This document shows, one piece after another, positions 63,693 to 64,000 of a DNA stretch of 64,000 bases. Every line of letters begins with the position of its first letter. Position 1 is the first letter of the stretch. Source of the DNA: Kocuria sp. (lineage in GTDB: Bacteria > Actinomycetota > Actinomycetes > Actinomycetales > Micrococcaceae). Position numbers and translations under genes: made by a program. The DNA lies in the NCBI GenBank assembly GCA_030524035.1, contig JAUNHG010000003.1, positions 248,001 through 312,000 of the forward strand, read 5' to 3'. The notes beneath the pieces were generated by a model. The model searched no databases. It saw only the letters and a list, made by a program, of their open reading frames with translations, and was not told where the DNA came from.

Positions 63693-64000
63693 TTAGAGGT
63701 TCCGTTTGTGGGTGCGAATGCTGTCTAACAGCTGAACATCGATGGGCGTCACCGCCCGCTCCTCCCCTGGCGGTTGTGCGTGACCTCCATTAAAGTCAGC
63801 TTGCAACAAAGCACCAAATGCCGTGGAAATCAGGATTATCTGGCTGAAGAAATAGAACCAAAACAACACGCCAACAATGATTCCCACGGATAGCAAGTAC
63901 GGATTAGCGGCCATGTTTTGAATTAATGCCCCACCCACCTGCCGTAAAGCTACGTTACCGAGCACACCCAACGCCACAATGCAAAACATGGGCCACGGAC
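63693..64000 (-). CDS. YihY/BrkB-family membrane protein, C-terminal part (5' end beyond window)
   Basis: The visible ~102 codons are the C-terminus. IQNMAANPYLLSVGIIVGVL and LFWFYFFSQIILISTAFGAL form two transmembrane helices of the YihY/BrkB fold, followed by a short polar tail. The frame stays open to the right edge of the window. Members are about 300 residues, with six helices and unsettled function (not shown to be the ribonuclease BN they were once called). A 140-base gap separates it from the convergent secreted-protein gene. Confidence 0.8.
   Translation of the reverse strand, partial: PWPMFCIVALGVLGNVALRQVGGALIQNMAANPYLLSVGIIVGVLFWFYFFSQIILISTAFGALLQADFNGGHAQPPGEERAVTPIDVQLLDSIRTHKRNL

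Overview
The window looks like chromosomal DNA of an actinobacterium of the order Micrococcales, probably Micrococcaceae-like (inference; I cannot name the genus). The evidence is a WhiB regulator, the actinobacterial families DUF3499, DUF501, DUF4307, DUF4245 and TIGR03089, a mycothiol S-conjugate amidase (mca), a protein O-mannosyltransferase, FtsB/DivIC beside enolase, and an sdhCDAB operon of the actinobacterial type. From about 6.2 kb onward the DNA is moderately GC-rich, with frequent GTG starts and many ATGA/GTGA translational overlaps.

Region 1 (1-6232) is different: clearly richer in G+C, tightly packed, all genes on the + strand. It encodes an ArdC-like protein with a zincin motif, a prim-pol type primase, a DUF2637 membrane/HTH protein, two unrecognised proteins, a ParB-like protein whose gene contains a perfect 33-bp palindrome, and a membrane-anchored protein. 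This is the gene set of an integrative conjugative element. It ends abruptly in the first ~40 codons of a conjugation-type membrane protein, next to the first ~35 codons of an aldo/keto reductase on the other strand. I read this as a deletion or rearrangement junction, with the element now a remnant.

Region 2 (6.4-12.6 kb) is an accessory transport and modification cluster: a TetR repressor with an MFS multidrug exporter and a palindromic operator, an amino-acid permease, a divergent APH-family kinase and a membrane acyltransferase.

Region 3 (12.8-30 kb) is conserved core. It holds ispE-rsmA-tatD, rsmI, a protein mannosyltransferase, a whiB-DUF3499-Trm112-DUF1461 run, purK-purE, and a cell-wall group of an LCP ligase with two convergent Fem-like transferases.

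Region 4 (29-44 kb) carries glpX, a DUF4245 gene coupled to carbonic anhydrase, fumC, a NUDIX hydrolase, an orphan prepilin-peptidase-like gene, uppS, a TrhA/hemolysin-III protein, mca, greA, ilvA, an AI-2E-type transporter, a nitroreductase, a Bax-inhibitor-1 protein and a HAD phosphatase.

Region 5 (44-63 kb) starts with a short-variable-arm tRNA with a UAA anticodon. NDH-2, an S8 protease, ppx, DUF501, ftsB and eno follow on the - strand. Next comes a nucleoside-salvage operon (manC, an M20 amidohydrolase, cdd, deoA, a YezG-like protein, add, mazG), and then the + strand sdhCDAB operon, closed by a very strong terminator. The window ends with a secreted Gly/Ser/His-rich protein of unknown function and a partial YihY/BrkB membrane protein.

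I found no CRISPR array, rRNA or recognisable defence island. The best candidates for something undescribed are the His-rich secreted protein, the duplicated YezG-like protein inside the nucleoside operon, the palindrome inside parB, and the second Fem-like protein with a long acidic tail.
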